The notes: generated from the sequence alone by a model not told the origin. Shown: positions 18,215 to 28,364, counted from the first letter of the stretch. The stretch is 64,000 nucleotides of DNA from Pseudomonas borbori (GCF_900115555.1 NZ_FOWX01000018.1:41694-105693); one strand, 5' to 3'. Numbers and translations are program-made.

Positions 18215-18493
18215 GTGGCCAATACACCTTCTGCCAAAAAACGCGCAAAACAGGCTGAGAAGCGTCGTAGCCAAAACGCCAGCCAGCGCTCCATGGTCCG
18301 TACCTACATCAAGAACGTGGTCAAGGCTATCGAAGCCAAAGATCTTGAAGTAGCCAAAACCGCTTACACCCTGGCTGTGCCGATCATCGACCGCATGGCC
18401 GACAAAGGCATCATCCACAAGAACAAAGCAGCGCGTCATAAAAGCCGCCTGAATGGCCACATCAAGGCCCTCAGCGAAGCTGCAGCCGCTTAA
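18215..18493 (+). CDS. rpsT: 30S ribosomal protein S20
   Basis: 92 aa, basic, starting [17 protein letters not shown] after an initiator GTG. It binds 16S rRNA in the small-subunit body. The GTG start at 18215 has a GAGGAG ribosome site 7 nt upstream; an open extension further upstream has no family similarity. A non-ATG start is known for rpsT in enterobacteria (there UUG) and is linked to autoregulation, so the GTG here may serve the same purpose. It is monocistronic: own promoter and own terminator. Confidence 0.98.
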   Translation: MANTPSAKKRAKQAEKRRSQNASQRSMVRTYIKNVVKAIEAKDLEVAKTAYTLAVPIIDRMADKGIIHKNKAARHKSRLNGHIKALSEAAAA

Positions 18494-18524
18494 TAAGCGA
18501 CTCACGCTTTACTGCTGCCAGTTG

Positions 18525-18555
18525 TTAAAAAACCGACCTCAGGGTCGGTTTTTTA
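18525..18555 (+). terminator. Rho-independent terminator of rpsT
   Basis: 8-bp stem AACCGACC / GGTCGGTT with a 4-nt loop (TCAG) at 18531-18550, followed by TTTT and preceded by an A-run. It lies about 35 nt after the rpsT stop. Confidence 0.92.
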
Positions 18556-18653
18556 TTGCCTGCTCGCACCACGAGCCGGTCAACCTCACGGACGCGACGC
18601 CTGGGAACCCCGGACAAGCGTCAGCGCCAGACCTCTGCGGATCCGATTGGGCT

Positions 18654-18691
18654 AAAAAAAATGCCGCCCACCTGGTTTAAGTGAGCGGCAT
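18654..18691 (-). terminator. Rho-independent terminator of the bauA-mmsA operon
   Basis: On the minus strand a stem ATGCCGCTCAC / GTGGGCGGCAT (one mismatch, 9-nt loop) is followed by seven or more T. It lies about 75 nt past the mmsA stop and forms a back-to-back pair with the rpsT terminator. Confidence 0.85.
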
Positions 18692-18766
18692 CATGAGGGT
18701 GTGAAAAAATTCCCGCCTGCAGCGACCGCCCCAAACGCCCGCCGCGGCGTTTACCGCCCTACCCGC

Positions 18767-20263
18767 TTAGCCGTTGCTGGGGAAGGCGAACTGCGCCGCC
18801 TCGTGGCTGGCGCGCTGCGGCCAGCGCTGGGTGATGGCCTTCTTGCGGGTGTAGAAGCGCACGCCGTCCGGACCATAGGCGTGCAGGTCGCCGAACAGCG
18901 AGCGCTTCCAGCCGCCGAAGCTGTGGTAGCTCACCGGCACCGGCAGGGGCACGTTGACCCCAACCATGCCGACTTCGATCTCATCGCAGAACAGCCGCGC
19001 CGCTTCACCGTCGCGGGTGAAGATGCAGGTGCCGTTACCGTATTCGTGATCGTTGATCAACTGCATGGCCGCTTCCAGGCTGCCGACGCGGACGATGCAC
19101 AGCACCGGGCCGAAGATTTCGTCGCTGTAGATGCTCATCTCCGGGGTCACCTTGTCGAACAGGGTGCCGCCGACGAAGTAGCCGTTCTCATGACCGGCCA
19201 CCACCAGGTCGCGGCCGTCGACCACCAGGCTCGCGCCCTGGGCAACGCCGGCGTCGATATAGCCCTTGACCTTGTCCCGCGCCGCTGCGGTAACCAGCGG
19301 CCCCATGTCGAGGCCGCAGACCGTGCCGGCACCGATTTTCAGGCCCTGGATCTGCGGCACCAGCTTCTCGACCAGGGCATCGGCGATCTGCTCGCCCACG
19401 CACACGGCCACCGAGATGGCCATACAGCGCTCGCCGCAGGAACCGTAGGCGGCGCCCATCAGCGCGCTGACCGCGTTGTCCAGGTCGGCGTCGGGCATCA
19501 GCACGGCGTGGTTCTTCGCCCCGCCGAGAGCCTGCACGCGCTTACCGCGCTTGGTGCCTTCGCTGTAGATGTATTCGGCAATCGGCGTCGAGCCAACGAA
19601 GCTCAGGGCCTTGACTTCCGGGGCTTCGATCAGCGCATCCACCGCAGCCTTGTCGCCGTGGACCACACTCATCACGCCCTTGGGCAGGCCGGCTTCGATC
19701 AGCAGTTCGGCGATATACAGGGTGGAACTCGGGTCGCGCTCGGACGGCTTCAAGATGAAGCAGTTGCCGCAGACGATGGCCAGCGGGTACATCCACAGCG
19801 GCACCATGGCCGGGAAGTTGAACGGGGTGATGCCTGCCACCACACCGATAGGCTGCAGGTCGCTCCAGGCGTCGATGTTCGGGCCGACGTTGCGGTTGTA
19901 CTCACCCTTGAGAATCTGCGGCGCGCCACAGGCGAACTCGACGTTCTCGATGCCGCGCTTGAGTTCGCCGGTGGCGTCCTCGAGGGTCTTGCCGTGCTCC
20001 TGGCTGATCAGTTGGGCGATGGCGCCTTCGTGCTGTTCGAGCAGTTGCTTGAAGCGGAACATGATCTGTGCGCGCTTGGCCGGCGGGGTGTTGCGCCAGG
20101 CCGGGAAGGCGGTCTTGGCGGCGTCGATGGCCTGCTGCACGGTGGCGCGGTCGGCCAGGGCGACCTGGTGGATCACCTCGCCGGTGGCGGGGTTGAACAC
20201 GTCGGCGGTGCGGCCGGTGCCGGCAATGCGCTGGCCGTTGATCAGGTGCGGGATATGGCTCAT
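18767..20263 (-). CDS. mmsA: CoA-acylating (methyl)malonate-semialdehyde dehydrogenase
   Basis: 498 aa aldehyde dehydrogenase of the MmsA type. It opens SHIPHLINGQRIAGTGRTADV, carries FVGSTPIAEYIYSEG in the NAD-binding region, and has the catalytic Cys in GSCGERCMAIS. MmsA converts (methyl)malonate semialdehyde with NAD+ and CoA to propionyl- or acetyl-CoA. Being 157 bp downstream of a beta-alanine transaminase, it most likely corresponds to BauC of P. aeruginosa, handling the 3-oxopropanoate made by BauA. ATG 20261-20263 gives the normal length. The two genes are separated by a REP palindrome but share strand and terminator. Confidence 0.93.
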   Translation of the reverse strand: MSHIPHLINGQRIAGTGRTADVFNPATGEVIHQVALADRATVQQAIDAAKTAFPAWRNTPPAKRAQIMFRFKQLLEQHEGAIAQLISQEHGKTLEDATGELKRGIENVEFACGAPQILKGEYNRNVGPNIDAWSDLQPIGVVAGITPFNFPAMVPLWMYPLAIVCGNCFILKPSERDPSSTLYIAELLIEAGLPKGVMSVVHGDKAAVDALIEAPEVKALSFVGSTPIAEYIYSEGTKRGKRVQALGGAKNHAVLMPDADLDNAVSALMGAAYGSCGERCMAISVAVCVGEQIADALVEKLVPQIQGLKIGAGTVCGLDMGPLVTAAARDKVKGYIDAGVAQGASLVVDGRDLVVAGHENGYFVGGTLFDKVTPEMSIYSDEIFGPVLCIVRVGSLEAAMQLINDHEYGNGTCIFTRDGEAARLFCDEIEVGMVGVNVPLPVPVSYHSFGGWKRSLFGDLHAYGPDGVRFYTRKKAITQRWPQRASHEAAQFAFPSNG

Positions 20264-20332
20264 GAAAATCTCCGTAATCGAATTCTGTAGGGTGGATGAA
20301 GGTTGCGGCATCCAGCCAAATAGTTGTGCTGT

Positions 20333-20405
20333 TGTAGGAGCGGAGGGGGACGCCCAGCCCCATGCCCGCGAATCGCGGTGTTCGCGGGCATGGCCCGCTC
20401 CTACA
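20333..20405. repeat. REP palindrome in the bauA-mmsA gap
   Basis: Inverted arms TGTAGGAGCGG ... CCGCTCCTACA, with the inner block ATGCCCGCGAA / TTCGCGGGCAT. An asymmetric insertion of about 18 nt lies in the left arm. Same family as 21801-21862 and 29639-29701. Confidence 0.8.
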
Positions 20406-20420
20406 GGGGTTGTCGTTGCC

Positions 20421-21767
20421 TCAGTCCAGGCGGTTCAGGGCGTCGCCGACGGCGCCGAACATGCGCTCGAGGTCTTCCATCTTGGCGTTGAAGGTCGGGC
20501 CGAACTGCAGGGTGTCGCCGCCGAAGCGCACGTAGAAGCCGGCCTGCCACAGGGCCATGCCGGCCTCGAACGGGCGGATCACCGGGTCGCCGTCGCGCGG
20601 GGCGATCTGGATCGCGCCGGCCAGGCCGCAGTTGCGGATGTCGATAACATGCTTGCTGCCCTTGAGGCCGTGCAAGGCGGCGGCGAACTTGGGCGCCAGC
20701 TCGGCGGACTGCTGCAGCAGGTTCTCCCGCTTGAGCAGCTCCAGCGAAGCCAGGCCGGCGGCGCAGGCCACCGGGTGGGCCGAGTAAGTGTAGCCGTGGG
20801 TGAACTCGACCATGTGCTCGGGCGTGGCCTGCTGCATGAAGGTGTTGTAGATCTCGCTGCTGGCGATCACCGCGCCCAGGGGGATGGCGCCGTTGGTGAT
20901 CTGCTTGGCGGCGTTGATGATGTCCGGGGTTACGCCGAAGTACTCGGCGCCGCTCCACTTGCCCAAACGGCCGAAGGCGGTGATCACCTCGTCGAAGATC
21001 AGCAGGATGTTGTGCTGCGTACAGATTTCGCGCAGACGCTGCAGGTAACCGGTGGGCGGCACCAGCACCCCGGCCGAGCCGGACATAGGCTCGACTATCA
21101 CCGCGGCGATGTTCGAGGCGTCGTGCAGTTCGATCAGCTTGAGCAATTCGTTGGCCAGTTCGACACCGCCGGTCGCGGCCATGCCCTGGGTGAAGGCCAT
21201 GCCCGGCTGCAGGGTGTGCGGCAGGTGGTCGACGTCCATCAACTGGCCGTACATCTTGCGGTTGCCGCCGATGCCGCCGAGGCTGGTGCCGGCGATGTTG
21301 ACGCCGTGGTAACCACGGGCGCGGCCGATGAACCTGGTCTTGGCCGGCTGGCCCTTCAGGCGCCAGTAGGCCTTGGCCATCTTCACTGCGGTATCGGCGC
21401 ATTCGGAGCCGGAACCGGTGAAGAACACGTGATTGAGCTCGCCCGGCATCAGATCGGCGATCTGCTCGGCCAGTTGGAAGGACAAGGCATGGCCGTACTG
21501 AAAGCCCGGCGAGTAGTCGAGGGTGCCGAGCTGCCTGGCCACCGCTTCCTGGATTTCCTGGCGCGAGTGACCGGCGCCGCAGGTCCACAGACCGGACAGG
21601 CTGTCGTAAACCTGGCGGCCCTGATCGTCGGTCAGCCAGCTGCCTTGCGCGCCGACGATCAGGCGTGGGTCGCGCTGGAACTGGCGGTTGGCGGTAAACG
21701 GCATCCAGTGGGCGTCCAGCTTGAGCTGGCTGGCCAGTGACGGGGTGGTGGTCTGTGGCAGGTTCAT
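20421..21767 (-). CDS. bauA: Beta-alanine (omega-amino acid):pyruvate transaminase
   Basis: 448 aa class III PLP aminotransferase. The PLP Lys lies in NAAKQITNGAIPLGA, preceded by the Asp motif LLIFDEVITAFGR; FFTGSGSECADTAVKMA is the cofactor phosphate region. It moves the amino group of beta-alanine to pyruvate, giving 3-oxopropanoate and alanine. ATG 21765-21767 (MNLPQTTTPSLASQL) matches the omega-amino acid transaminase family; the upstream open stretch lies in a REP and was rejected. It is divergent from a LysR gene that probably regulates it. Confidence 0.93.
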   Translation of the reverse strand: MNLPQTTTPSLASQLKLDAHWMPFTANRQFQRDPRLIVGAQGSWLTDDQGRQVYDSLSGLWTCGAGHSRQEIQEAVARQLGTLDYSPGFQYGHALSFQLAEQIADLMPGELNHVFFTGSGSECADTAVKMAKAYWRLKGQPAKTRFIGRARGYHGVNIAGTSLGGIGGNRKMYGQLMDVDHLPHTLQPGMAFTQGMAATGGVELANELLKLIELHDASNIAAVIVEPMSGSAGVLVPPTGYLQRLREICTQHNILLIFDEVITAFGRLGKWSGAEYFGVTPDIINAAKQITNGAIPLGAVIASSEIYNTFMQQATPEHMVEFTHGYTYSAHPVACAAGLASLELLKRENLLQQSAELAPKFAAALHGLKGSKHVIDIRNCGLAGAIQIAPRDGDPVIRPFEAGMALWQAGFYVRFGGDTLQFGPTFNAKMEDLERMFGAVGDALNRLD

Positions 21768-21800
21768 GGCGGCCTCGCAAGGAAGGGCGGTATTTTTCTC

Positions 21801-21862
21801 TCCGTAGGAGCGGGCCATGCCCGCGAAAGACACGGGTCGCGGGCATGGCCCGCTCCTACGGA
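21801..21862. repeat. REP palindrome between bauA and bauR
   Basis: Near-perfect palindrome, arms TCCGTAGGAGCGGGCCATGC and its complement, with an 11-nt loop. It lies in the divergent promoter region, so it separates or disturbs regulatory sites for bauA and bauR. Confidence 0.85.
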
Positions 21863-21943
21863 GTCATTGCCAGCCAAGGTGCCACGGGCATACAGTCCGT
21901 AAAACCATACTCTTCTTATCTTTAGTTAACTGGTTACTAAACA

Positions 21944-22864
21944 ATGAGTACACGCCGCCCCGATCCCCTGGCCCAGGTCAGCGACTTCGATATCCGCCTG
22001 CTCAAGCTGTTTCGCAGCGTGGTCGAATGCGGCGGTTTTTCCGCCGCCGAGAGCGTGCTGGGGATCGGCCGTTCCGCGATCAGCCAGCAGATGAGCGACC
22101 TCGAACAGCGCCTCGGCCTGCGCCTGTGCCAGCGCGGTCGCGCCGGCTTCGCCCTGACCGCGGAAGGCCGCGAGGTGTACCAGTCGACCCAGCAACTGCT
22201 GGCTGCGCTGGAGAGCTTTCGCACCGAGGTCAACGGCCTCCATCGGCACCTGCGCGGCGAGCTGAACATCGGCCTCACCGACAACCTGGTGACGGTGCCG
22301 CACATGCGCATCACCAATGCCCTGGCGCGGCTCAAGGAGCGCGGCCCGGACGTGCGCATCCATATCCGCATGACCCCGCCGAGCGAGGTCGAGCAAGGCG
22401 TGCTCGACGGCCGCCTGCATATCGGCGTGGTGCCGCAGACCGGCGCCCTGTCCGGGCTGGACTACCAGGCGCTGTACGACGAGCGCTCGCTGCTGTACTG
22501 CGCGGTTGGCCATCCGCTGTTCTATGTCGACGACCAGCAGCTTGAGGATCAGCGGCTGAATGCTCAGGACGCCATCGCGCCGACCTTCCGCCTGCCGCCC
22601 GAGGTGCAGAGCCACTACCAGGCGCTCAACTGCAGCGCCAGCGCCTCGGACCGCGAGGGCATGGCCTTCCTGATCCTCACCGGACGCTTCATCGGCTACC
22701 TGCCCGACCACTATGCCGCCGCCTGGGTACAGCAGGGCCGCCTGCGCGCGCTCAAGGCGGACTCGCGCTTCTACGACCTCAGCCTGGCCGCGGTGACGCG
22801 CAAGGGGCGCCGCCCGCACCTGGTGCTGGAGAGTTTTCTCGAGGGCCTGGCGGCGAGCGCCTGA
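21944..22864 (+). CDS. bauR: LysR-family regulator, probable BauR
   Basis: 306 aa. The winged-helix domain is at residues ~14-75 (FSAAESVLGIGRSAISQQMS then DLEQRLGLRL) and a periplasmic-binding-like effector domain follows (GELNIGLTDNL). It lies divergent to bauA with 176 bp between, the normal place for a LysR regulator of its neighbour. P. aeruginosa BauR activates bau genes in response to beta-alanine; the same is inferred here from position. ATG 21944 is the only start that leaves a normal N-terminus. Confidence 0.82.
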   Translation: MSTRRPDPLAQVSDFDIRLLKLFRSVVECGGFSAAESVLGIGRSAISQQMSDLEQRLGLRLCQRGRAGFALTAEGREVYQSTQQLLAALESFRTEVNGLHRHLRGELNIGLTDNLVTVPHMRITNALARLKERGPDVRIHIRMTPPSEVEQGVLDGRLHIGVVPQTGALSGLDYQALYDERSLLYCAVGHPLFYVDDQQLEDQRLNAQDAIAPTFRLPPEVQSHYQALNCSASASDREGMAFLILTGRFIGYLPDHYAAAWVQQGRLRALKADSRFYDLSLAAVTRKGRRPHLVLESFLEGLAASA

Positions 22865-22972
22865 GCGGCGCCTGCCGGCCTCGCCGATTCGGAGCAGCGG
22901 CCGGGCGGCGTTGCGCTTCAGCCGCGCATGCGGTCGTCCCGGCGAACAGGGGCGCATCCGGGCGAGCAAGCG

Positions 22973-23614
22973 TCATCCATCCGCTGCCGATCCCTGCCGC
23001 CAGTCGCGCACCAGGCCGCGAAAGCAGGCATCGATCATGGGTGCGGCGTCGCTCAAGGGCTCGAACAGCGTCGGGTCGCGTAGCCAGTCGTGGAACAGAC
23101 CGACGATCAGCGCGTGCAGGGTGCGGGCGGCGAGACGTGGACTCATGCCCGGCTGCAGACGCGGCCTGACGCCAGGCTGGTCGAACTGCTGTTCGCCCAG
23201 GGCGATGAATTGAGTGATGAAGGCGGCGTGGCGCTGCTCCGCCTCGCGCAGCTCGTCGGTGAATTCGCAGCGGCGCAGGAGGATGGTGAAGATGCGCTGC
23301 TTCTGCTGGTTGCGGGCCAGGTTTTCGATCGCTTCGATACACAGCTCGCGCAGCGCCAGCAAGGGATCGCGCCCGGCACAGGCGCTCAAACGCTCGGCCA
23401 TTTGCTCGGGCGGCAGGCGCACCTGGCTGAGCAACTCGTGAAACAGGTGGGCCTTGTTCTCGAAGTGCCAATACACCGCGCCACGGGTGACCCCGGCGTG
23501 GCGGGCGATATGTTCCAGGCTGGTGTGGGCCACGCCTTTTTCCAGAAACAATGCCTCGGCGGCGGTCAGGATGGCGCAGCGGGTTTGTTCGGCTTGTTCT
23601 TTGGTTCGGCGCAT
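22973..23614 (-). CDS. TetR/AcrR-family regulator of the adjacent RND pump
   Basis: 213 aa. The helix-turn-helix is at residues ~10-55 (EQTRCAILTAAEALFLEKGV, then ITRHAGVTRGAVYWHF-like sequence, here HIARHAGVTRGAVYWHFENK), very like TtgR/AcrR-class efflux repressors. The C-terminal domain has LLRRCEFTDELREAEQRHAA, also seen in that class. It is divergent from the RND pair 327 bp away, and a TtgR-like operator lies in between, so repression of the pump and of itself is likely. The intergenic region also received a 178-bp palindromic element. Confidence 0.85.
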   Translation of the reverse strand: MRRTKEQAEQTRCAILTAAEALFLEKGVAHTSLEHIARHAGVTRGAVYWHFENKAHLFHELLSQVRLPPEQMAERLSACAGRDPLLALRELCIEAIENLARNQQKQRIFTILLRRCEFTDELREAEQRHAAFITQFIALGEQQFDQPGVRPRLQPGMSPRLAARTLHALIVGLFHDWLRDPTLFEPLSDAAPMIDACFRGLVRDWRQGSAADG

Positions 23615-23685
23615 AGCGGTAAAGGGGATGCTTTCCAGGTTCCGGTTTGGGCCGCAGAGTCTAATGACTTTAACCGCAAGGTTCT

Positions 23686-23711
23686 ATTTACAAACAGTGT
23701 TGGATGTAACT
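23686..23711. promoter_or_regulatory. Candidate TetR operator
   Basis: Imperfect inverted repeat TTACAAAC ... GATGTAA with outer arms TTACA (23688-23692) and TGTAA (23705-23709). The left half, TATTTACAAACA, matches the core of the TtgR operator as I remember it from P. putida, which supports control of the pump by the adjacent TtgR-like protein. Confidence 0.5.
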
Positions 23712-23726
23712 AGCATCGTCGCCTCA

Positions 23727-23904
23727 GAGGTTGTGAAAATATCGAGCACCGTAGCGAGACCGTCTCCAGGCGTTCGCGGCAAGGCGCGCTACGTGAAAAG
23801 TAGGGGAGTTTAGTGAGCTAAATGACCCTGCTTTTCACGTAGCGCAACGCCGCAGCGGACGTTTGGAGGCGGTCGCAGTAGGCGAGAGTTTTTTCACAAG
23901 CTCC
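23727..23904. repeat. 178-bp imperfect palindrome, MITE-like
   Basis: Arms of about 88 bp: the left begins GAGGTTGTGAAAATATCGAG, the right ends GAGTTTTTTCACAAGCTC. The centre holds CTACGTGAAAAGTAGG / CCTGCTTTTCACGTAG around GTGAGCTAAAT. Related end pieces (TTGTGAAAAAACTC) occur near 18700, 29560 and 32020, so it belongs to a dispersed family. No protein is encoded. Confidence 0.75.
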
Positions 23905-23940
23905 CAATGCTGCGCGCATGCCGTTGTTCCGGAGAATCCT

Positions 23941-25101
23941 ATGTTTTTTGTCCGTCACCTCCCTCTCGTCCTGGGGCTTCTGGCCTATGCCGCACTGACG
24001 CCGGTGCTGCAGGCCGCCGATGCGCGCCCCGTACCCGAAGTGCTGGTGGAGACCGCCAGCGCGGCAGCGCTGCCGCTGGTATTCGAGTATTCCGGACGCA
24101 CCGCGGGTTTTCGCGAGGTGCAGGTGCGTGCCCAGGTCAGTGGCATCCTGCGGGAGCGCACCTACCTGGAAGGCAGCCGGGTCAGCAAAGGTCAGGTGAT
24201 GTTCCACATCGACTCGCGCACCTATCAGGCCGCCCTGGCCCGTGCCAAGGGCGCGCTGGCCCAGGAGCAGGCACGCTACCGGCAGACCGAACGCGACCTC
24301 AAACGCATCCGCGAGCTGCAGAAGAAGGGCTTCGCCAGCGAGAGCGAGCTGGATAACGCGATCTCCAATTTCGAGCAGAGCAAGGCCAATATCCAGGCCG
24401 CCGAGGCCGACGTGCAGTCCAGGCAGATCGACCTCGACTACTGCACGGTGACGGCGCCGATTTCCGGCATGACCAGCAAGGAAACCGTGTCCGAAGGCAG
24501 CCTGATGGTGGCCGGCGACCCGAACGCCAGCCTGCTGACCCATATCACCCAGCTCGATCCGATCTACGTCAACTTCGCCTACCCGGACACCGAGGCCGAA
24601 CGTCTGCGCCAGGGCGTGCAGGCTGGCCGCATGCTGTTGCCGGAAGGCGGCAAGCTGAATGTCGAGATCAGGTTCGGCAATGGCGACAGTTACCCCTTGG
24701 CGGGCGACGTGGATTTCACCGACAGCCTGATCGACCGGGGTACCGGCACCATCAGCGCCCGCGCCGTGGTGCCCAACCCCGGGCAGGAATTGTTGCCCGG
24801 GCAGTTCGTGCGGGTGCTGGTCAAGGGCATCAGCCTGCCCAACGCCATTACCGTGCCTGAGCGCGCGGTGGCCCAGGGGCCGCGCGGCACCTTCGTCTAT
24901 GTGGTGGACGAGGACGGTATCGCGCGCATGCGTCAGATCAGTACCGGGCACACGGTCGATGGTCGCTGGGTGGTCGAGTCGGGCATCGGTGTCGGCGACC
25001 GGGTGATCGTCGAAGGGCTGGCCAAGGTACGCCCGGATACGCCGGTGAAAGTTGCCGAAGCAGCCGCGCCCGTTAGCCCATCAGCGACCAAGCAACCCTA
25101 G
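23941..25101 (+). CDS. RND efflux periplasmic adaptor (membrane fusion protein)
   Basis: 386 aa. A Sec signal ending near LQAAD precedes the lipoyl/barrel-sandwich half [21 protein letters not shown] coiled-coil hairpin follows (residues ~95-165), then the second lipoyl half [19 protein letters not shown] and a beta-barrel with [16 protein letters not shown]. No lipobox Cys is seen after the signal, so it is probably a soluble periplasmic adaptor. It links the RND pump to an outer-membrane channel. ATG 23941 has GGAGAA 7 nt upstream. It lies 11 bp before the pump gene. Confidence 0.93.
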   Translation: MFFVRHLPLVLGLLAYAALTPVLQAADARPVPEVLVETASAAALPLVFEYSGRTAGFREVQVRAQVSGILRERTYLEGSRVSKGQVMFHIDSRTYQAALARAKGALAQEQARYRQTERDLKRIRELQKKGFASESELDNAISNFEQSKANIQAAEADVQSRQIDLDYCTVTAPISGMTSKETVSEGSLMVAGDPNASLLTHITQLDPIYVNFAYPDTEAERLRQGVQAGRMLLPEGGKLNVEIRFGNGDSYPLAGDVDFTDSLIDRGTGTISARAVVPNPGQELLPGQFVRVLVKGISLPNAITVPERAVAQGPRGTFVYVVDEDGIARMRQISTGHTVDGRWVVESGIGVGDRVIVEGLAKVRPDTPVKVAEAAAPVSPSATKQP

Positions 25102-25112
25102 GAGCGGCGCCG

Positions 25113-28100
25113 GTGATCTCACGCTTCTTTATCGACCGCCCGGTGTTCGCCGCGGTCATCTCCATCGTCATCATTCTCGCCGGCCTGATGGCCATGCGTG
25201 CGCTGCCGATCGCCCAGTACCCGCAGATCCTGCCGCCGCAGGTATCGGTCAGCGCCACTTACTCCGGCGCCAGTGCCCAGGTCATCGCCGAAACCGTGGC
25301 GGCACCGCTGGAACAGTCGATCAATGGCGTCGAGGGGATGATCTACCAGCAGTCCAACTCCGGCGGCAACGCCATGAGCCTGTCGATCTACTTCCAGGTC
25401 GGCACCGACCCGGACCAGGCCACCATCGACGTCAACAACCGGGTCCAGGCCGCCCTGGCCAAGTTGCCGGAGGAGGTGCGCCGGCAGGGGGTGAGGGTGG
25501 AGAAGAAATCCTCCGACATCCTCCAGGTGGTCACGTTGTTTTCCCCGGACGGCTCGCGCGATCCGGTGTATATCAGCAACTACGCGCTGATCAACGTGAT
25601 CGACGAGCTCAAGCGCCTGCCCGGCGTCGGCGATGCCCGCCAGTTCGGCTCCAAGGACTATTCCATGCGCATCTGGCTGCGCCCGGACAAGCTGGCGCAG
25701 TACAACCTCACGCCAACCGACGTGGTCAGCGCGATCCGCGAGCAGAACTCGCAGTTCGCCGCCGGCAGCTTCGGCCAGCAACCGCTGCAGCAGGAGCAGG
25801 ATTTCACCTACACGGTGACCACCCAGGGCCGTTTCACCGATCCGGCGGAGTTCGAGAACGTCATTCTGCGCAGCGACGCGACCGGTGCCAGCCTGTTGCT
25901 CAAGGATGTGGCGCGGATCGAACTGGGCGCCCAGGACTACTCGCTGATGACCTCGCTCAACGGCCAGCAGAATGCCGCCTTCGGCATCTACCTGCAGCCG
26001 GGGGCCAATGCCCTGGACACCGCCGATGCCGTGAGCAGTACCCTGGCGCGCCTGTCGCAGCGCTTTCCCGAGGGCATGACCTACAAGATTCCCTACGACA
26101 CCACCAAGTTCGTCCGGGTGTCGATCGAGGAGGTGATCCACACCTTCTTCGAGGCCCTGGTGCTGGTGGTACTGGTGGTCTTCCTGTTCCTGCAGAACTG
26201 GCGCGCCACCCTGATCCCGCTGCTGGCGATTCCGGTGTCGTTGATCGGCACCTTCGCCGGCATGTACCTGCTCGGTTTCTCGATCAATCTGCTGACCCTG
26301 TTCGGCATGGTGCTGGCCATCGGCATCGTGGTCGACGACGCCATTGTGGTGATCGAGAACGTCGAACGGGTGATGAACAGCGACAAGATCGGCCCGCGCG
26401 AGGCGACCATCAAGGCCATGCAAGAGGTCACCGGGCCGATCGTCGCCATCGTCCTGGTGCTCTGCGCGGTGTTCGTGCCGGTGGGCTTCCTCGGCGGCCT
26501 GGCCGGGGAGATGTACAAACAGTTCGCCATCACCATCGCCGTGTCGGTGGTGATCTCCGGCATAGTCGCGCTGACCCTGAGCCCGGCGTTGTGCGCCCTG
26601 CTGCTCAAGCCCGGCCATCACGAGCCGGCCGCGCCGTTCCGCTGGTTCAACCGCCTGTTCGACCGGCTGACCGCCGGCTACACCAGCGGCGTGCGCTTCT
26701 TCCTCAAGCGCTCGGCGGTGGGCCTGCTGCTGTTCGGCCTGATGATCGCGCTGCTGGCCGTGCTGTTCGGCCGAGTGCCCAGCTCGCTGGTGCCCAACGA
26801 AGATCAGGGCTACGTGATCAATGCCTACTTCCTGCCGCCGGCTGCCTCGCTGACCCGTACCGAGAAGCTCACCAGCGAGGTGACCCGGCAGCTGATGGCG
26901 CACCCGGCGGTCGAGGACGTGGTGACCTTCGCCGGCTTCGACGTGCTTACCTTCGGTACCCGCAGCAATGCCGGGGTGTCCTTCGTGCCGCTCAAGGACT
27001 GGAGCGAGCGGACCACGGCGGAACTGGATGCGCGCAACCTGACCCGCGAATTCATGGCCATGGGCGCGCAGCAGAAGGACGGCCTGGTGATGACCTTCAA
27101 CCCGCCACCGATCACCGGCATGAGTACCACCGGCGGCTTCGAGGGCTATATCCAGGACCGCAGCGGCGCCGGCACCCGGGAATTGGCGGCCAGAGTCGCG
27201 GACTTCCTCGAGGCCGCGGGCCAGCGCCCGGAACTGGCCGGGGTGCAGAGCACCTTCAGCGCCAACGTGCCGCAGTACTACATCGACCTCGACCGCACCA
27301 AGGCCCGCGCCCTCGGCGTGTCGGTCAGCGACGTGTTCACCGCCATGCAGGCGACCTTCGGCAGCTACTACGTCAACGACTTCAGCCTGTACGGGCGCAC
27401 CTTCCAGGTCAGCCTGCAATCGGAGTCGGAGTTCAGGCGCAAGCCGGAAGACCTGTCCCAGGTCTATGTGCGCTCGGCCGGCGGCGAGCTGGTGCCCTTG
27501 TCGACCCTGGTCAAGGTCGAGCGCATCCTCGGCCCGGACAGCTATGCGCGCTTCAACGTCTATCCGGCGGCGAAGATCCTCGGCGGCCCGGCCCCCGGCT
27601 ACAGTTCCGGCCAGGCCCTGACGGCGGTGCAGGAGGTGGCCGACGAGGTGCTCGGCAGCGACTACAGCATCGGCTGGACCGGCTCCGCGTTCCAGGAAAT
27701 GGCCACCCAGGGCTCCGGCGGCACGGCCTTCGTCTTCGGCCTGATCATGGTGTTCCTGATTCTCGCCGCCCAGTACGAGCGCTGGACCCTGCCGCTGGTG
27801 GTGGTCACCGCGGTGCCCTTCGCGGTGTTCGGCGCGATCCTCGCGGTGTGGTTGCGCGGCATCGAGAACGATGTCTACTTCCAGGTCGGTCTGATCACCC
27901 TGATCGGCCTGGCGGCGAAGAACGCCATCCTCATCGTCGAGTTCGCCGTGCTCTGCCGGGCCCAGGGCATGAGCATCTTCGACTCGGCCCTGCAAGCCTC
28001 GCGCCTGCGCTTCCGCCCGATCATCATGACCTCGCTGGCCTTCATCCTCGGCGTGGTGCCGCTGGCCATCAGCAGCGGCGCCGGCTCGGCCAGTCGCCAT

Positions 28101-28241
28101 TCGATCGGCACCGGGGTGATCGGCGGCATGCTCGCGGCGACCGTGCTGGCGATTTTCCTGATCCCGATGTTCTACCTGCTGGTGGAATCCTGGGCGGAAA
28201 AGCTCGGCAAGGGGCGCAAGAAGGTCGTCACACCGGTTTGA
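25113..28241 (+). CDS. RND multidrug efflux transporter (HAE1 family)
   Basis: 1042 aa, GTG start, GGAGCGG upstream. Twelve membrane segments with two large periplasmic loops. The proton-relay pair D408-D409 lies in [20 protein letters not shown], and [13 protein letters not shown] lies in TM10-11. The N-terminus [20 protein letters not shown] and [15 protein letters not shown] are closer to MexF/MexK types than to MexB. It exports drugs or solvents by H+ antiport. No outer-membrane channel gene follows, so the pump presumably borrows an OprM-type channel encoded elsewhere. The 1494-codon overlapping open frame in frame +2 is a composition artefact. Confidence 0.94.
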   Translation: MISRFFIDRPVFAAVISIVIILAGLMAMRALPIAQYPQILPPQVSVSATYSGASAQVIAETVAAPLEQSINGVEGMIYQQSNSGGNAMSLSIYFQVGTDPDQATIDVNNRVQAALAKLPEEVRRQGVRVEKKSSDILQVVTLFSPDGSRDPVYISNYALINVIDELKRLPGVGDARQFGSKDYSMRIWLRPDKLAQYNLTPTDVVSAIREQNSQFAAGSFGQQPLQQEQDFTYTVTTQGRFTDPAEFENVILRSDATGASLLLKDVARIELGAQDYSLMTSLNGQQNAAFGIYLQPGANALDTADAVSSTLARLSQRFPEGMTYKIPYDTTKFVRVSIEEVIHTFFEALVLVVLVVFLFLQNWRATLIPLLAIPVSLIGTFAGMYLLGFSINLLTLFGMVLAIGIVVDDAIVVIENVERVMNSDKIGPREATIKAMQEVTGPIVAIVLVLCAVFVPVGFLGGLAGEMYKQFAITIAVSVVISGIVALTLSPALCALLLKPGHHEPAAPFRWFNRLFDRLTAGYTSGVRFFLKRSAVGLLLFGLMIALLAVLFGRVPSSLVPNEDQGYVINAYFLPPAASLTRTEKLTSEVTRQLMAHPAVEDVVTFAGFDVLTFGTRSNAGVSFVPLKDWSERTTAELDARNLTREFMAMGAQQKDGLVMTFNPPPITGMSTTGGFEGYIQDRSGAGTRELAARVADFLEAAGQRPELAGVQSTFSANVPQYYIDLDRTKARALGVSVSDVFTAMQATFGSYYVNDFSLYGRTFQVSLQSESEFRRKPEDLSQVYVRSAGGELVPLSTLVKVERILGPDSYARFNVYPAAKILGGPAPGYSSGQALTAVQEVADEVLGSDYSIGWTGSAFQEMATQGSGGTAFVFGLIMVFLILAAQYERWTLPLVVVTAVPFAVFGAILAVWLRGIENDVYFQVGLITLIGLAAKNAILIVEFAVLCRAQGMSIFDSALQASRLRFRPIIMTSLAFILGVVPLAISSGAGSASRHSIGTGVIGGMLAATVLAIFLIPMFYLLVESWAEKLGKGRKKVVTPV

Positions 28242-28261
28242 TTCCCGGAGCCGTGCAGAGC

Positions 28262-28328
28262 GTAGTCCGGATGCAATCCGGGAGCGGTTTAGCGGACGCC
28301 GGATTTCCCCGGATTGCATCCGGGCTAC
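28262..28328. repeat. REP-like palindrome after the RND pump
   Basis: Arms GTAGTCCGGATGCAATCCGG and CCGGATTGCATCCGGGCTAC (one mismatch) around a central GCGGTTTAGCGGACGCC. It is the same family as 10863-10923. It lies between the pump and the bcr-like gene and could attenuate read-through. Confidence 0.8.
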
Positions 28329-28364
28329 AACGGCCCCTGCGTGCCCTTCCTTATCTGGAGTCCC

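Larger units (their letters stand above)
23615..23940. other. Divergent control region of tetR and the RND operon
   Basis: 326 bp. It contains a TetR-type operator candidate (23686-23711) near tetR and a long palindromic repeat (23727-23904) that fills most of the rest. No gene is visible. Confidence 0.6.
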
